A DNA stretch of 64,000 nucleotides, taken from Alphaproteobacteria bacterium (GTDB lineage: Bacteria > Pseudomonadota > Alphaproteobacteria > UBA828). Positions within the stretch are counted from its first letter, which is position 1; each line of letters begins with the position of its first letter. The DNA lies in assembly GCA_022826665.1 (NCBI GenBank), contig JAJDUK010000076.1:30506-94505 (forward strand). The letters are read 5' to 3'. Made by a program: the position numbers and the translations under genes. The notes under the pieces are model-generated. The model was not told the origin of the DNA and searched no databases. It saw nothing but the letters and a program-made list of their open reading frames with translations. This document shows positions 55,657 to 64,000 of the stretch, one piece after another.

Positions 55657-56031
55657 ATGGCACGCGCATTCGACACAGTGGTACCGATCGCCGCCGGGGA
55701 CGAGCAGATCACGCTCTCGGCCAGCGCCGCGCGCCGGATCGCGATATTGATCGCCGATGAGGCCGATGCGGGGACGATGCTCCGGGTTAGCGTCTCGGGC
55801 GGCGGCTGCTCGGGCTTCCAGTACGGCTTCGCCTTCGAGACAGAGCAGCGGCCGGACGACATCACCATCGAGCGGGACGGCGTGGTGGCACTGGTGGACC
55901 GGGTCTCGGCCGGCTACATGGCGGGCTCGGAGATCGACTACGTCGAAGACCTGATCGGCGCCTCCTTCCAGGTGAAGAACCCGAACGCGGTTTCCGGCTG
56001 CGGCTGCGGCACGTCCTTCTCCCTCGTCTGA
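55657..56031 (+). CDS. erpA: Iron-sulfur cluster insertion protein ErpA
   Basis: A 124-residue A-type carrier that delivers [4Fe-4S] or [2Fe-2S] clusters to apoproteins. The three cluster cysteines are C51 (SGGGCSGFQYGF) and the CGC pair near the C-terminus (VSGCGCGTSFSLV). Target enzymes would include IspH, itself encoded in this window. It lies 4 bases before xth on the same strand. Confidence 0.93.
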   Translation: MARAFDTVVPIAAGDEQITLSASAARRIAILIADEADAGTMLRVSVSGGGCSGFQYGFAFETEQRPDDITIERDGVVALVDRVSAGYMAGSEIDYVEDLIGASFQVKNPNAVSGCGCGTSFSLV

Positions 56032-56035
56032 GTCC

Positions 56036-56809
56036 GTGCTCAAGATCGCGACCTGGAACGTCAACTCGATCAAGGTCCGCCTGCCCGCCGTGCTGGAGTG
56101 GCTCGGCAGCGCCGAGCCCGACGTCGTGCTGCTGCAGGAGACCAAGGCGCTGGACGAGGCCTTCCCGCGGCTGGAGATCGAAGACTGCGGCTACAACCTC
56201 GCCGTCCACGGGCAGAAGACCTACAACGGCGTCGCCATCCTCAGCAAACGGCCGCTGGAGGATGTCTTCATCGGCCTCCCCGGTGACGAGGAGGACGAGC
56301 AGGCGCGCTATGTCGAGGCCACCACCGGGGGCGTGCGGGTCGCTTCGATCTACCTGCCCAACGGCAATCCGGTCGCGACCGAGAAGTTTCCCTACAAGAT
56401 CGCGTGGATGGACCGACTCACCGCGCGCGCAGACGAGCTGCTCGGCCATGAGGAGCCGGTCGTGCTCGGCGGCGACTACAACGTCATTCCGGCCGATCTC
56501 GACTGCTACGACCCGAAAGCCTGGCGCGACGACGCGCTCTGCCAACCGGAATCGCGGGCGCGCTTTCGCACGCTGCTCTATTCCGGCTACGTGGAGGCGT
56601 TCCGCACGCTGCACCCGCACCGGCGGGCGTATACGTTCTGGGACTATCAGGCCGGCCGCTGGCAAAGGGGCGAGGGATTGCGGATCGACCACCTGCTGCT
56701 CTCGCCGGAGGCGGCGGACCGGCTAGAGGCCTGCGAGATCGACTCGGGCCCGCGCGGCGGCGTGAAGGCCTCGGACCACACGCCAATCTGGTGCACGCTC
56801 AGGGAATGA
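56036..56809 (+). CDS. xth: Exodeoxyribonuclease III
   Basis: A 257-residue AP endonuclease/3'-5' exonuclease of the EEP fold. Motifs are KIATWNVNSIKVRLP, VLLQETKALDEAFP with catalytic Glu, GGDYNVIPADLD, and the terminal GVKASDHTPIWC with catalytic Asp-His. GTG start at 56036. The stop overlaps the next gene's ATG as ATGA (56806-56809). Confidence 0.95.
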   Translation: MLKIATWNVNSIKVRLPAVLEWLGSAEPDVVLLQETKALDEAFPRLEIEDCGYNLAVHGQKTYNGVAILSKRPLEDVFIGLPGDEEDEQARYVEATTGGVRVASIYLPNGNPVATEKFPYKIAWMDRLTARADELLGHEEPVVLGGDYNVIPADLDCYDPKAWRDDALCQPESRARFRTLLYSGYVEAFRTLHPHRRAYTFWDYQAGRWQRGEGLRIDHLLLSPEAADRLEACEIDSGPRGGVKASDHTPIWCTLRE

Positions 56810-57237
56810 GCGACGCATCCACCATCGAGGGCGGTTGCCGCTGCGGCGCGGTGCGCTACCGGGCCGAGGGCGGGCCGCTCTGGGTCTCTCATTGCCACTG
56901 CGAGGAGTGCCGGCGGTCTTCCGGCGCGCCGGTCTCGACCTTCGTCGGCGTGTGTGACACCGGGTTCGCCTTCGTGGCCGGCACGCCCCGCGCCTACGAA
57001 AGCTCGCCGGACGTCGTGCGGAAGTTCTGCGGCGCCTGCGGCACGCCGCTCACCTACGAGGCGGCGGTCTACCCCGGCGAGGTCCACATCATGGCGGGCA
57101 CGCTCGACGAGCCGGAGACGCTTGCGCCGGAGCGGCACGTCTTTCTCCGCGACAGCATGCCGTGGCTGCCGATCGCGGACGACCTGCCCCGCCACGACAC
57201 CCTACCGCGCGGCGTGCCCCGCGTTCCGCGGGGTTAG
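56806..57237 (+). CDS. GFA family zinc-binding protein
   Basis: A 143-residue glutathione-dependent formaldehyde-activating-like protein. Zinc cysteines appear as GGCRCGAVRY, SHCHCEECRRSSG and KFCGACGTPLTY. Although named after Gfa, most such proteins have no proven formaldehyde role; in a genome with a TMAO demethylase, which releases formaldehyde, the name is suggestive but not evidence. Translationally coupled to xth. Confidence 0.9.
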   Translation: MSDASTIEGGCRCGAVRYRAEGGPLWVSHCHCEECRRSSGAPVSTFVGVCDTGFAFVAGTPRAYESSPDVVRKFCGACGTPLTYEAAVYPGEVHIMAGTLDEPETLAPERHVFLRDSMPWLPIADDLPRHDTLPRGVPRVPRG

Positions 57238-57272
57238 AGAAAGCCGCGCAGCTCTCAACCTAGTGGATGATG

Positions 57273-57299
57273 GCGGGGCGGGCAACATCGCCGCCCCGC
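57273..57299. terminator. GC-rich hairpin between convergent genes
   Basis: GCGGGGCGG (57273-57281) and CCGCCCCGC (57291-57299) form a perfect 9-base stem with a 9-base loop between the GFA (+) and VOC (-) stops. It lacks a T-run on either side, so it may act as a bidirectional Rho-aided terminator or only as an mRNA 3' stabiliser. Confidence 0.45.
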
Positions 57300-57313
57300 G
57301 TCGCGCGACCGCC

Positions 57314-57775
57314 TCAGGCGGCGGCGCGGAACATGCCGAATTCGTATTTCTTCTGCCCGGACGGGCCCTTGCTGTCCTTGGGCTCGCTGTCCACCTCGAA
57401 GTTCAGTTCGATGACCACCCCGCTGGGGTCCAGCACGAAGAGCTGCCAGAGTCTGAAGTCCGGGATGTTCATCTGGCGCCACTCGCACTTGTGCTTCCTC
57501 AGCTTCTTCTTCATCTCGTCGAAGCCTGTCGCCCGGAGCGCGATATGGTCTATCGGCGAGACCCGCTGGCTGTACTTGTAGTTCCCGCTGTGGGTCTTGG
57601 CGGGGTCGCCCCCATAGATGTGGAACATGGTCTCGCCCATCTGGAGCCAGGCGCCGGGGAACGGGAATTCCGGGCGTTCGACCTGCTCCATGCCGAGCAC
57701 GTCACGGTAGAACTTCACCGTCTCCTCGAGGTTCTTGGACTTGATGGCCACGTGGTGCAGGTCGAGCAAGGGCAT
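57314..57775 (-). CDS. VOC family (glyoxalase/dioxygenase fold) protein
   Basis: A 153-residue vicinal-oxygen-chelate protein. LLDLHHVAIKSKNLEETVKFYRDVLGM and the second half ending VLDPSGVVIELNF give the paired beta-alpha-beta metal ligands (His at start of each module, Glu at the end). GGAGAG precedes the ATG. Glyoxalase I, epimerase or resistance functions are all possible; no context decides. Confidence 0.88.
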   Translation of the reverse strand: MPLLDLHHVAIKSKNLEETVKFYRDVLGMEQVERPEFPFPGAWLQMGETMFHIYGGDPAKTHSGNYKYSQRVSPIDHIALRATGFDEMKKKLRKHKCEWRQMNIPDFRLWQLFVLDPSGVVIELNFEVDSEPKDSKGPSGQKKYEFGMFRAAA

Positions 57776-57915
57776 GGCATCTCTCCTTCGCGCGCGCAAA
57801 GCGTGGCCGTATCTTAGCCCCTTAGCCGGGCGAGACAACGGGCTTCCGCGCCAGGAGGCTCGAATCGGGCGGAAACGCGCCCGCCAGGCGCGGCGCATCG
57901 AGGGAGGAACGTGAC

Positions 57916-58890
57916 TTGAGTACGCTGCACGAGGATCTGATCGTCATTGACGGGCTCATCGTCTCCAACTGGTCGGAGGACGTGTTCCGCGACATGCGCG
58001 AGGGCGGGCTCACCGCCGCCAACTGCACCTGCTGCGTGTGGGAGGGCTTCGCCGAGACCATGGCCAACGTCGCCCAGTGGAACGGCTGGTTCCGCGAGCA
58101 TGACGACCTGATCGTCAAGGCGCGCACCACCGCCGACATCCGCAAGGCCAAGGAAGACGGGCGCACGGCGATCATCCTCGGCTTCCAGAACACGTCCGCC
58201 TTCGAGGACAAGCTGGGCGCGGTCCAGCTCTTCAAGGACGTGGGCGTCGGCATCGCCCAGCTCACCTACAACACGCAGAACCTTGCGGGCTCCGGCTGCT
58301 ACGAGAGCCGCGACTCGGGGCTCAGCGATTGGGGCCGCGAGCTGGTGGCCGAGATGAACCGGGTGGGGATGCTGATCGACCTCAGCCACGTGGGCTCCCG
58401 CACGTCAGAGGAGACGATCCGCGAATCCGCCAAGCCGGTCGCCTACACCCACTGCCTGCCGTCCGCGCTGAAGCCGCACCCGCGCAACAAGGGCGACGGG
58501 GAGCTTCGCTTTATCGCCGAGCAGGGCGGCATCATCGGGGTCACCATGTTTCCGGAGTTTCTCAAGGGTGGCGAGAACTCGACGGTGGACGACTACGTGG
58601 ACGCGATCGAGCACGTGATCGGGGTTGCCGGTGAGGACTCGGTCGCCTTCGGCACCGATTTCACCCAGGGCTACGGCCAGGAGTTCTTCGACTGGATCAC
58701 CAACGACAAGGGCAACGCCCGCTCGCTCATCAAGTTCACCCCGCTGTCGAACCCGAAGGGCGTGGAGACCATCGGGCAGCTCCCCAACCTCACCGCCGCC
58801 ATGGAGCGCGCCAGCTGGACCGAGGGCCGCATCCGCAAGGTGATGGGCGAGAACTGGCTGCGCTTCCTCGCGAAGGTCTGGGGGGAGTAA
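57916..58890 (+). CDS. Membrane dipeptidase family (renal dipeptidase-like) protein with degenerate metal site
   Basis: A 324-residue TIM-barrel peptidase homologue starting with TTG (GGGAGG upstream). DLSHVGSRTSEETI and AYTHCLPSALKPHPRNKGDGE keep the distal histidines, but the usual N-terminal His-x-Asp is replaced by IDGLIVSNW and the bridging Glu region reads GFQNTSAFEDKLG. It resembles, from memory, a Pseudomonas dipeptidase gene located with dimethylglycine-demethylase genes (PA5396). So it may act on a small N-methylated or betaine-type compound; catalytic mechanism may differ from classic dipeptidases. Confidence 0.8.
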   Translation: MSTLHEDLIVIDGLIVSNWSEDVFRDMREGGLTAANCTCCVWEGFAETMANVAQWNGWFREHDDLIVKARTTADIRKAKEDGRTAIILGFQNTSAFEDKLGAVQLFKDVGVGIAQLTYNTQNLAGSGCYESRDSGLSDWGRELVAEMNRVGMLIDLSHVGSRTSEETIRESAKPVAYTHCLPSALKPHPRNKGDGELRFIAEQGGIIGVTMFPEFLKGGENSTVDDYVDAIEHVIGVAGEDSVAFGTDFTQGYGQEFFDWITNDKGNARSLIKFTPLSNPKGVETIGQLPNLTAAMERASWTEGRIRKVMGENWLRFLAKVWGE

Positions 58891-58894
58891 AGAG

Positions 58895-59518
58895 CTACGG
58901 CCTCAGCGTGAGCGTGCCGTCGCGGACCTCGTAGCCGCTCAGGCGTTCGAGGGCGGTGATGCCGAGCAGCGAGTGCGGCAGGCGTTCGCCGTTGACGACC
59001 GCCCGCACGTTGCTCAGGCGAATGTCACCGAGTTCGAGCGAGCGGATAACGACCGGCGCGGCGCGCACGATGCCGCCGGCGGTGTGCAGGCGCTGCGAGA
59101 AGTTCAGCTCTGAGCGGTTGAAGCCGATGCGCTCGGCATCGTCCGGGCTCAGCGCCACCAGGCTCGCGCCGGTATCGATCAGGAATCTGACCTCGGCGCC
59201 GTTCACGCGTGAGTCGATGTAGAAGTGGCCGTCGCGGTGGGCGCGCACGCGCACGGCGCCGTCCTCGGTGGTCACCGCGGCGTAGGGAACGATCTCCCCG
59301 CCCAGCCGGTTCACGAGGTCCGTGAGCTCGAAGCGATAGCTGTATCCGATCGCCAGAATGCCCGCGAGCGCGAGCCAGATGGCGGCGTGGCGAAGCCTGC
59401 GCAGCAGCGCGCCGGGCGCGGGCTTTCGCGGCGGTGGCGGGGGCTGCGGCGACGACCCCAGCCGATGCCAGCCGGTCTCCCGGCGCAGGCGGCTCCAGGG
59501 GCCGCGTTCGGCGCTCAT
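58895..59518 (-). CDS. Membrane-anchored retropepsin-like aspartic protease (TIGR02281 type)
   Basis: A 207-residue protein with a proline-rich cytoplasmic N-terminus, one TM about 45-62 and a periplasmic clan AA aspartic protease domain. The active-site triplet is D115-T-G in RFLIDTGASLVALSPDDAERIG, followed by GGIVRAAPVVIRSLELGDI and SLLGITALERLSGYEV. Such proteases dimerise like retroviral enzymes; substrates are unknown. It converges with the dipeptidase gene with a 4-base gap. Confidence 0.9.
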   Translation of the reverse strand: MSAERGPWSRLRRETGWHRLGSSPQPPPPPRKPAPGALLRRLRHAAIWLALAGILAIGYSYRFELTDLVNRLGGEIVPYAAVTTEDGAVRVRAHRDGHFYIDSRVNGAEVRFLIDTGASLVALSPDDAERIGFNRSELNFSQRLHTAGGIVRAAPVVIRSLELGDIRLSNVRAVVNGERLPHSLLGITALERLSGYEVRDGTLTLRP

Positions 59519-59775
59519 GTCCGGTCCGTCCGGACTATCCCGCGACTCTGCCTCGCGCTGCGCGGAAGAGGCCCAAGCCAGCCTATCGCGATGCCGCCCA
59601 TACGCACCGATCTAGGGTCGCGGGGCGGACTTTTCCAGTCACGGCGCTCGATCCGCGAACCGCTTAGGGGCCATCTATTCGTTTTTCCTATGAAGGCGGT
59701 CTCTCTTTCGTATTTGGCATTATGGCTATGCCGATTACGTGAGTCCTTAGAACACCCCCTTGAAGGGTTATTCGG

Positions 59776-60090
59776 ATGGGGACACGAGGATTCCGAATCA
59801 TGGTTGCACAGGTCTCGAAAGCACGGCCCACCGCGCCAGTTGTCGTGGCGCGGTCCGTTCGCGTCATGCCGATATCGGCGCATCAGACCGGCAACGGGGT
59901 TACCGCCCGATCGGCGGCGGCCGCGGCGCCCGCTGTGACGGGCAGCGCGGCAAACGAAGCCGGGCAATCGTCCACGTCGGGGGCCCGCGACGGCATGCGC
60001 GCGGCTGCCTCGGTCATGGGCTGGGTCCTGTGGATCCTGTTGGCGCTCACGATAGCGGCGTTCCTGGCCTTCGCGCCGTCGATGCTGTAG
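59776..60090 (+). CDS. Small protein with C-terminal membrane anchor, unrecognised
   Basis: A 104-residue protein (or 96 if ATG 59800, with GAGGA upstream, is used). The first 75 residues are rich in Ala, Ser, Thr and Val with few charges and look disordered; residues about 80-100 (VLWILLALTIAAFLAFAPSM) form a single membrane helix at the extreme C-terminus, a tail-anchor arrangement. No family recognised. The 257-base spacer before it (59519-59775) is relatively AT-rich, contains GGCAT-ATGCC inverted arms near 59719-59735, and may be its promoter. Whether it is translated is uncertain. Confidence 0.5.
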   Translation: MGTRGFRIMVAQVSKARPTAPVVVARSVRVMPISAHQTGNGVTARSAAAAAPAVTGSAANEAGQSSTSGARDGMRAAASVMGWVLWILLALTIAAFLAFAPSML

Positions 60091-60115
60091 CCGCCGGGCC
60101 GCGCGCGTTTCCGTC

Positions 60116-61129
60116 TCATCCGGGAGCGCCCGAGCCGTAAGCCGCTGTCCCGGTTTCCTTCGCGGTCTTCGCCAGCAGGTGCGCGCCCGAGGTCGTCGGC
60201 GCGTAGCGCGCCGGCTCCTCCGGGCTCCGGCAGGTCGGCAGGCACTCGATCAGGGCGTCGTAATTCGGCTGGTGGAAGAAGGCGATGGACGCGCGCCGGC
60301 TGCCCGCGCGCTGCTCCGCCGGCGGGTTGACCACGCGGTGCAGCGTCGAGACCCAGCGGTCGTTGGTCCACTGCGCCATGAGGTCGCCAAGGTTGACGAT
60401 GAAGGTGTCGGGCACGGGCGCGACATCGCTCCACGTCCCGTCGCTGTCGCGCACCTGCAGGCCGCCGGCGGCTTCCGTCGCCAGGAGGATCGTGAGGCTG
60501 CCGTAGTCGGTGTGCGCGCCCGCGCGCAGCTGGCCGGGCAGGGGAGGGCCCTCCGCCTCGGCATAGTGGTTGAGGCGCATGGCGGTGATGTGACGGTCGA
60601 TCTTGTCTGCGAAGAATGTCTCAGGCATGTCGAGCGCCAGCGCGAAGATGCGCATGAGGGTGTCTGCCAGGCGCTCCATCGCGCGGTAGTAGGCGCAGAG
60701 GCTCTGCCGGAAGCCGGTCGGCCGAGTGGGCCAGATGTTGGGCTCGAACCAGGTCTCGCGGTGGGCGGTGTAGTAGGAGGTCTCCGGCAGATCGAAACGC
60801 CCGAAGGTGAAGGCCTCGATTAGGTCGGGCGGCGACTCGCGGTCGAGGGTGTAGGCCAGCGCGTTGCCGCCGACGGGCAGGTAGCCCCGGCGGAAGTCGC
60901 CCTTCGCCGATATCCAGCGGCGCTTCTCGGCGTCGTCCAGATCGAAGAACGCCCAGGTCGCCGCCAGGCAGTCGTCCACGACTGCGGGCGGCACGCCGTG
61001 GCCGGCGACGATCAGGAAGCCGATGCGGCGGCAGGCCTCGTCGACGGCCTTCGCCACGGCGGCCCTTTCGGCGCCGTCAGCGCTCAGGAACGGCGCGATG
61101 TCGACGACGGGGACGGCGCTCTCGCTCAT
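60116..61129 (-). CDS. Isopenicillin N synthase family 2-oxoglutarate/Fe(II) oxygenase
   Basis: A 337-residue non-heme iron dioxygenase. The DIOX_N start (VPVVDIAPFLS, CRRIGFLIVAGHGVP) is followed by the Fe ligands H206-x-D208 (GAHTDYGSLTIL) and H264 (STLHRVVNP) and the 2-oxoglutarate-binding R279 (RRASIAFFHQPN). Bacterial members include ethylene-forming and gibberellin-type enzymes; substrate here unknown. It is isolated on the minus strand. Confidence 0.9.
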   Translation of the reverse strand: MSESAVPVVDIAPFLSADGAERAAVAKAVDEACRRIGFLIVAGHGVPPAVVDDCLAATWAFFDLDDAEKRRWISAKGDFRRGYLPVGGNALAYTLDRESPPDLIEAFTFGRFDLPETSYYTAHRETWFEPNIWPTRPTGFRQSLCAYYRAMERLADTLMRIFALALDMPETFFADKIDRHITAMRLNHYAEAEGPPLPGQLRAGAHTDYGSLTILLATEAAGGLQVRDSDGTWSDVAPVPDTFIVNLGDLMAQWTNDRWVSTLHRVVNPPAEQRAGSRRASIAFFHQPNYDALIECLPTCRSPEEPARYAPTTSGAHLLAKTAKETGTAAYGSGAPG

Positions 61130-61272
61130 GACGCGGTCATGGTGTCACGGCGGAAGGTATGGGGCCACACCAGACCGCGCCCGTGCTCTTGCCGGCCGCG
61201 CCGCAATGAGGCAAACAGCCGCAGCGGAGGGGCTGCCGAACGACCCCGTCCGAAAGGGAGAACACGAGTACC

Positions 61273-61983
61273 GTGACGCGGATCGTCCTGGTGACCCATT
61301 CGGAGCGTGCCAATCCCGGCAAGGTGCGCGAGGCGCTGCATGCGCGGGGCTGCGAGACCGAGGTCTGCTTCGTTGCCGGCGGTGCGGCGCTCCCGCCCAT
61401 GAACGGCGGCCGCCTGCAAGGCTACGACGGGGCCGCGGTTTTCGGCGGCCCGATGAGCGCGTGCGATGTCGACGAGCATGCGTTCCTGCGTGAAGAGACC
61501 GAATGGATCTCCGCGCAGCTTGCGGCCGACGCGCCGCTTCTCGGCATCTGTCTCGGCGCCCAGATCATGGCCCGCGCCCTCGGTGGGCGCGTCTATCCCC
61601 ATCCCGAGGGGTTGTGCGAGGTCGGCTATCAGCCGCTCGATCCCGCCAACGAGGATTGTCCGCTGTTCCCGTCGCCTATCCATGTCTTTCACTGGCACCG
61701 CGAGGGCTTCGACCTGCCGCCGGGGGCGGAGCTGCTGGCGCGGGGCGTCATCTTCGAGAACCAGGCGTTCAGCCACGGTGCGCGGGCGTTCGGGGTCCAG
61801 TTTCACCCCGAGATGACGCCGGTGACGCATGAGCGCTGGCTCAACAACCCGAAGGCCCAGAAATATTTCAAGCGGCCGGAGGTTCCCTCCGCTGACCGGC
61901 AGCGCGCCGACTCCGTGCGCTACGACCCGGCGGTGCACCGCTGGCTCAACGGCTTTCTCGATCTCTGGCTGGAGCGCTTTTAG
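61273..61983 (+). CDS. Class I glutamine amidotransferase
   Basis: A 236-residue stand-alone GATase1. The catalytic Cys is C93 (LLGICLGAQIMA) and the His-Glu pair is in FGVQFHPEMTP. GTG start follows AAAGGGAGAA. Similar proteins resemble the amidotransferase half of GMP synthase but act alone, for example as gamma-glutamyl hydrolases. Substrate unknown. Confidence 0.88.
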   Translation: MTRIVLVTHSERANPGKVREALHARGCETEVCFVAGGAALPPMNGGRLQGYDGAAVFGGPMSACDVDEHAFLREETEWISAQLAADAPLLGICLGAQIMARALGGRVYPHPEGLCEVGYQPLDPANEDCPLFPSPIHVFHWHREGFDLPPGAELLARGVIFENQAFSHGARAFGVQFHPEMTPVTHERWLNNPKAQKYFKRPEVPSADRQRADSVRYDPAVHRWLNGFLDLWLERF

Positions 61984-62034
61984 CCTCGCCAACGTCGCGA
62001 TCCGGATCGGCGTCCCACCTGGGGCGAACTTAAT

Positions 62035-62199
62035 TTCATGCGGGATGAGCCGGGATTATGCGGGACAGGCGGTCAAGGGACGGGACGCGATCCCGGTGAG
62101 AGTTGCGTTTAGTCCTGCCGGTCGTGGCCACTCTTTTTCGCGCTGCATGAGGCGAGCCTGACGCGCCCGCCGCCTGCCGTGCACCGCACCATGGTGCGG
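62035..62199 (-). repeat. Dispersed element copy C (inverted, internally deleted)
   Basis: Read on the minus strand it starts CCGCACCATGGTGCGGTGCAC (62199-62179), runs about 110 bases and ends with TCCCGCATAATCCCGGC and TCCCGCATGAA (to 62035). From the shared ATG it encodes MVRCTAGGGR, close to MVRCTASGAR at the same place in copy A. The stretch before its right end reads GTCCCGTCCCTTGACCG, similar to CGTCCCGTCAGCGCTGACCG near the DUF3486 stop in copy A. It fills most of the 314-base gap 61984-62297. Confidence 0.5.
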
Positions 62200-62242
62200 A
62201 CTCAATTCATTGGTCGAGCTGGGCCGCCTCATTCGACACGAC

Positions 62243-62283
62243 AAGAAAAAGGGCGGCGGGGGGTCTCACATCCCCCGCCGCCC
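62243..62283 (-). terminator. Rho-independent terminator of the hydroxylase gene
   Basis: On the minus strand a 12-base perfect stem (62283-62272 with 62262-62251, GGGCGGCGGGGG and complement) with a 9-base loop is followed by TTTTTCTTGT. It lies 15 bases after the hydroxylase stop, a classic intrinsic terminator. Confidence 0.9.
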
Positions 62284-62297
62284 CGTCGTCCGCGAGT

Positions 62298-64000
<1,703 letters not shown>

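Overview
The window is 64 kb of high-GC DNA with short spacers, frequent ATGA/GTGA start-stop overlaps and family assignments (split GcvPA/GcvPB, HpnH/HpnG, TmoXWV/Tdm, ErpA, BacA, PPAT) that suggest a free-living alphaproteobacterium, probably marine or saline. This placement is inference from gene content. No tRNA, rRNA, CRISPR array or complete prophage was seen. Both edges cut a gene: a PIN-domain protein on the left and a molybdopterin hydroxylase large subunit on the right.

Layout. 0-1.4 kb: PIN remnant, CutA and a lone Mu-gp27-like (DUF3486) gene inside a dispersed repeat. 1.6-8.5 kb: isoprenoid/hopanoid block, ispH-hpnH (+) facing dxs-shc-hpnG (-). 8.7-13 kb: pyridoxamine-pyruvate transaminase, then a minus-strand set of luciferase-like oxidoreductase, class III aminotransferase and PxpA. 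13.1-17.3 kb: split glycine decarboxylase gcvPA-gcvPB plus an AcoX-type ATP-NAD kinase. 17.3-22.3 kb: probable sugar-acid operon of Gfo/Idh/MocA dehydrogenase, D-apionate-lactonase-like protein, HpcH/HpaI aldolase and 2-hydroxyacid dehydrogenase. 22.3-22.8 kb: repeat-rich spacer. 22.8-26.8 kb: two acyl-CoA dehydrogenases, enoyl-CoA hydratase and a threonine-dehydratase-like enzyme. 26.8-28.7 kb: orphan nucleotidyltransferase, glyoxalase II and an HNH endonuclease.

28.7-40.2 kb is the most coherent unit: torT, torS and torR (TMAO sensing) beside a TmoXWV-type TMAO ABC importer and a DUF1989-GcvT protein matching TMAO demethylase (Tdm). Read together it is a sense-import-demethylate cassette. 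TorTSR classically controls the respiratory reductase TorCAD, which is absent from the window.

40.2-64 kb: amidase, an RND efflux pair, OsmC, a spondin-domain secreted protein, a five-gene branched-chain-type ABC importer followed by a class IV aminotransferase, a BacA/SbmA-like transporter behind an AT-rich spacer, CopD, ErpA, Xth, GFA, VOC, a dipeptidase homologue with a degenerate metal site, a membrane aspartic protease, a small tail-anchored protein, a 2OG-Fe(II) oxygenase, a class I amidotransferase, a second decayed repeat copy and the truncated hydroxylase.

The least expected structural signal is a dispersed element with three copies (about 858-1428, 22369-22732 and 62035-62199). Its ends match by eye; one copy contains the DUF3486 gene and the other two look internally deleted.
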